Source of the DNA: Sporosarcina ureae DSM 2281
GTDB taxonomy: Bacteria; Bacillota; Bacilli; Bacillales_A; Planococcaceae
Direction: 5' to 3'
Assembly (NCBI RefSeq): GCF_000425545.1
Contig: NZ_AUDQ01000005.1
Span: 124,001 to 188,000, forward strand
Length of the DNA stretch: 64,000 nt
The notes beneath the pieces are model-generated. The model worked only from the letters and a program-made list of their open reading frames with translations, was not told the DNA's origin and made no database searches. Made by a program: the position numbers and the translations under genes. Below are positions 62,092 through 64,000 of the stretch, piece after piece. Positions within the stretch are counted from its first letter, which is position 1. Each line of letters begins with the position of its first letter.

Positions 62092-62412
62092 TTAGTTTGA
62101 TTTTAGTTCGTTCATTTTATTCGAGACAAATTCCCACTTATCCCAAAATAGTGTAAGTTGCTCTCGACCCGCCTCGTTGAGTGTGTAAAACTTTCTAGGG
62201 GGTCCCATATTGGATGGTTTTTTCTCGATGTTCACCAGGTTGTTTTTCTCAAGTCTCATAGTAATCGTATAAACCGTGCCTTCAACTACATCAGTAAAGC
62301 CAAGTTCCCGAAGCTGTTGCGTAATTTCATAGCCGTAAGTTTCGCCACGGCTAATGAACTCAAGCACACACCCTTCAAGAACTCCTTTTAACATTTCAGT
62401 AATATTTTCCAT
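62092..62412 (-). CDS. PadR-family transcriptional regulator
   Basis: A 106-residue winged-helix repressor with LKGVLEGCVLEFISRGETYGYEITQ and VEGTVYTITMRLEKNNLV, the PadR core. It probably represses itself and the DUF1048 gene through the AGTACT repeats upstream. Confidence 0.9.
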   Translation of the reverse strand: MENITEMLKGVLEGCVLEFISRGETYGYEITQQLRELGFTDVVEGTVYTITMRLEKNNLVNIEKKPSNMGPPRKFYTLNEAGREQLTLFWDKWEFVSNKMNELKSN

Positions 62413-62441
62413 CCCTACCTCCGCTTGTTCGGTTATTATTT

Positions 62442-62475
62442 CAGTACTCTGTAGTACTGGTATTCAGTATTACTA
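62442..62475. promoter_or_regulatory. PadR operator candidate
   Basis: CAGTACT (62442-62448) and AGTACTG (62453-62459) form an inverted repeat, with a looser ATTCAGTATTACTAA repeat following, within 65 bp of the padR start. Confidence 0.5.
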
Positions 62476-62642
62476 ACTACTTTAATAATAATGTACAATA
62501 GTGTATTCCGTCAAATGAATAACGTAATTCTCCTATTATTTATTTTGCTTCCCCCTAACTCTTTGAATTTAACGATATCTTTATTGATGAACGAACACTT
62601 GAAACTATTCCTTCTCACGATGAGCGGCCACGGTATTTAATC

Positions 62643-62685
62643 CATAAAAAAATCCCACCAATTATTGATTTGGCGGGATTTCTTT
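62643..62685 (-). terminator. Terminator of the 62.8-kb gene
   Basis: AAATCCCACCAA and TTTGGCGGGATTT arms, with T-run on the minus strand; it is close to the tcyP terminator in sequence. Confidence 0.8.
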
Positions 62686-62750
62686 ATGTACTTTATATAA
62701 TTGATAATGAAGTGTCTGACTCATTGACTAAAACAGGACACCTATAGCGC

Positions 62751-62996
62751 TTACCAGGTGATATATGGTGCTGTTCCTGGCGGTGCATTTCGTATAATAT
62801 CCACTAGAGAGAAAACGTAACCGAACGCGACAATGAACAGCATAATTGTAATCCAAACACTCCACCGTTCTATCCACTTCAGTGTCTCACTTGCATGCTC
62901 TTCACCTCGTGCAATAAGGAATTCTGTATTTCCTTCTTGCACGAAGAACATTAGATTTAAGGCGGAATAGACAATCAGCACGAGACCTATAGTCAC
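62751..62996 (-). CDS. Small two-helix membrane protein
   Basis: An 81-residue protein: a short hydrophobic N-terminus, a charged middle (EGNTEFLIARGEEHASETLKW) and a second helix. The start is GTG 62996, with AGGAGG eight to ten bases upstream. No family recognised. Confidence 0.65.
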   Translation of the reverse strand: MTIGLVLIVYSALNLMFFVQEGNTEFLIARGEEHASETLKWIERWSVWITIMLFIVAFGYVFSLVDIIRNAPPGTAPYITW

Positions 62997-63014
62997 AAAA
63001 GTTCCTCCTACTGC

Positions 63015-63070
63015 TAATAAACAACTAAGTGACTACAAATAATCCTTGTGCTACAATCGTCCTCGATTGC
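63015..63070. repeat. Solo right end of the dispersed repeat
   Basis: ACAACTAAGTGACTACAAAT, then CCTTGTGCTACAATCGTCCTCGATTG, matches the right flank of R3 with no repeat core. Confidence 0.45.
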
Positions 63071-63085
63071 TTACCATTAGTTAAT

Positions 63086-63448
63086 TTATTCTGTTGGCAT
63101 ATAGGCAATTACTTTATTTGTATTCGAATCAACAAGAATTAAAGGTGTTCCAGTTACAGCATTATCTACATCCTCAAAAGAAACGCTTAACACTTCTTTT
63201 CCATCATAGGCTTTATCTAATAATATATATTTATTATCAACAATTACCTCTTTCACTTTCGCACTTTGCAAATCATCTCTTGCTTGGTCCTGCCAGCCTT
63301 CTTCTTTTAAAAATTCCCATGCTGCGGCTTTAACATCTTCATAGCTATCCATGTCATTTGAGTTTTCTATCACTTGCTTATTTGAACAACCCATAATTAG
63401 CATTATTGAAAATACTACTAATGCAAAATACATGAATTTCAATTTCAT
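63086..63448 (-). CDS. Small lipoprotein of unknown function
   Basis: A 120-residue protein with a lipobox LIMGC at residues 17-21 and an otherwise soluble, acidic mature part (WEFLKEEGWQDQARDDLQSAKV). GGAG and AAGG lie upstream of the ATG. It is exported and lipid-anchored. Confidence 0.75.
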   Translation of the reverse strand: MKLKFMYFALVVFSIMLIMGCSNKQVIENSNDMDSYEDVKAAAWEFLKEEGWQDQARDDLQSAKVKEVIVDNKYILLDKAYDGKEVLSVSFEDVDNAVTGTPLILVDSNTNKVIAYMPTE

Positions 63449-63589
63449 TATGCCTTCATCTCCTTGGGAGGTTAGACGGTTTATAATTAGATAAGTTACA
63501 CAATCTGGCCCTATCCTTGCACAACTTTTATTCAGCTAAAGCCTCAATTCAAGAGGTATGTATTTTTTATATAGCAATGAATTAAAAAC

Positions 63590-63751
63590 TTAAAGTGCTT
63601 TTTGCTTTTCATTTTTACGTTGAATTTCTAACAAAATAAATCCTCCCATTAACGCAACAGGTATACTTATTGCAAATACTAATGGTTCTATAAAACTTGC
63701 AGCTGCACCACAGATTAATGTTGATATAATTGCCGTTAGAACTCTTCCCAT
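63590..63751 (-). CDS. 53-residue membrane protein
   Basis: ATG 63751 has AGGAGGAG eight bases upstream. It encodes two hydrophobic stretches (RVLTAIISTLICGAAASFI and LVFAISIPVALMGGFILLEI) with a Lys-rich tail. A GGCCC junction block lies just upstream. Function unknown. Confidence 0.6.
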   Translation of the reverse strand: MGRVLTAIISTLICGAAASFIEPLVFAISIPVALMGGFILLEIQRKNEKQKAL

Positions 63752-63843
63752 GAAATTCTCTCCTCCTAATTTAATGAAATTCGGCCCTTACGTGAATCCG
63801 AGGCGATTTTTGTACTGAAATCGCCGCCGTATACTCGTAAATA

Positions 63844-64000
63844 TCATTCAGCTTTTCTATCCGCCATCCATATAAACCTGATGCCTGCTATTACTAACAA
63901 AACGGATATGATCAGCGGGAAAGCCCCTACTTTTATCATTGCAGTTCCAAAAATCCCATAATTAGTGTACCAACCTTGACCATCAACACCGCCAAGACTA
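63844..64000 (-). CDS. C-terminal part of an unidentified membrane protein (5' end outside window)
   Basis: The last 51 residues of a minus-strand frame open to the window edge: SLGGVDGQGWYTNYGIFG, a hydrophobic helix (LIISVLLVIAGIRFIWM) and a charged tail ending at TGA 63844. Too little is seen to name it. Confidence 0.5.
   Translation of the reverse strand, partial: SLGGVDGQGWYTNYGIFGTAMIKVGAFPLIISVLLVIAGIRFIWMADRKAE

Noticed and set aside
44079-63800. True integron with attC sites
   Set aside because: No integrase gene or attC core site is seen in the window; kept only as a cassette-like observation.
1-64000. tRNA or rRNA genes
   Set aside because: None recognised by eye on either strand.

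Overview
The window looks like a chromosomal segment of a low-to-moderate G+C Gram-positive bacterium of the order Bacillales, most like Sporosarcina or another Planococcaceae. This is an inference from gene content: narGHJI with a Staphylococcus-type NreABC oxygen/nitrate sensor, a BstA-like (bacillithiol S-transferase family) DinB protein, TcyP, a DegV protein, AGGAGG-type ribosome sites, frequent GTG/TTG starts and hairpin plus T-run terminators. Nearly all genes lie on the minus strand.

Region 1 (1-4.9 kb): a SEC-C protein cut by the window edge, a drug-efflux MFS pump divergent from its probable TetR repressor, and a D-2-hydroxyacid dehydrogenase. Region 2 (4.9-22.2 kb) is a respiratory-nitrate and molybdenum-cofactor island. 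A minus-strand moeA-mobB-moaE-moaD-mobA-moaA operon has coupled or overlapping genes. moaC runs divergently from it. A second minus-strand run of about 12.5 kb reads narG-narH-narJ-narI-nreA-nreB-nreC-hemerythrin-narK(PAS)-moeB-moaB. Together these supply the enzyme, its cofactor, nitrate transport and O2/nitrate sensing; two GGGAATTCCC palindromes in front of narG are candidate NreC sites.

Region 3 (22.5-43.9 kb): a succinate/acetate CoA-transferase, then a class I ribonucleotide reductase operon (alpha, flavodoxin, beta) behind a cobalamin riboswitch, a terminator and NrdR boxes. Next come an IS200/IS605 element (tnpA plus a TnpB lacking zinc-finger cysteines), an alanine/glycine symporter, glycerate kinase, DUF2243-CtaG, several small membrane or stress genes and an arsRBC operon. 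Three arrays of 21-bp-spaced GAGCGG/CCGCTC motifs lie in intergenic spaces at 9.5, 24.3 and 34.3 kb.

Region 4 (44-64 kb) is visibly more A+T rich and accessory in character. It holds short, mostly minus-strand, often membrane-encoding genes separated by a recurring intergenic element of about 50-60 bp (GGCCC block ... CCCGATTG block). In at least three places a repeat of about 193 bp bounded by GTTGA(T/C) and GATCAAC is nested in that element. The region also has two yybP-ykoY manganese-riboswitch-like leaders (one apparently decayed), SUKH-like and AAA ATPase genes, a gene broken by an in-frame TGA, a YfcC-family remnant and several 53-54-residue genes. The arrays, the junction elements and the riboswitch arrangements are the main candidates for something undescribed. 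All readings are by eye; no database or folding program was run.
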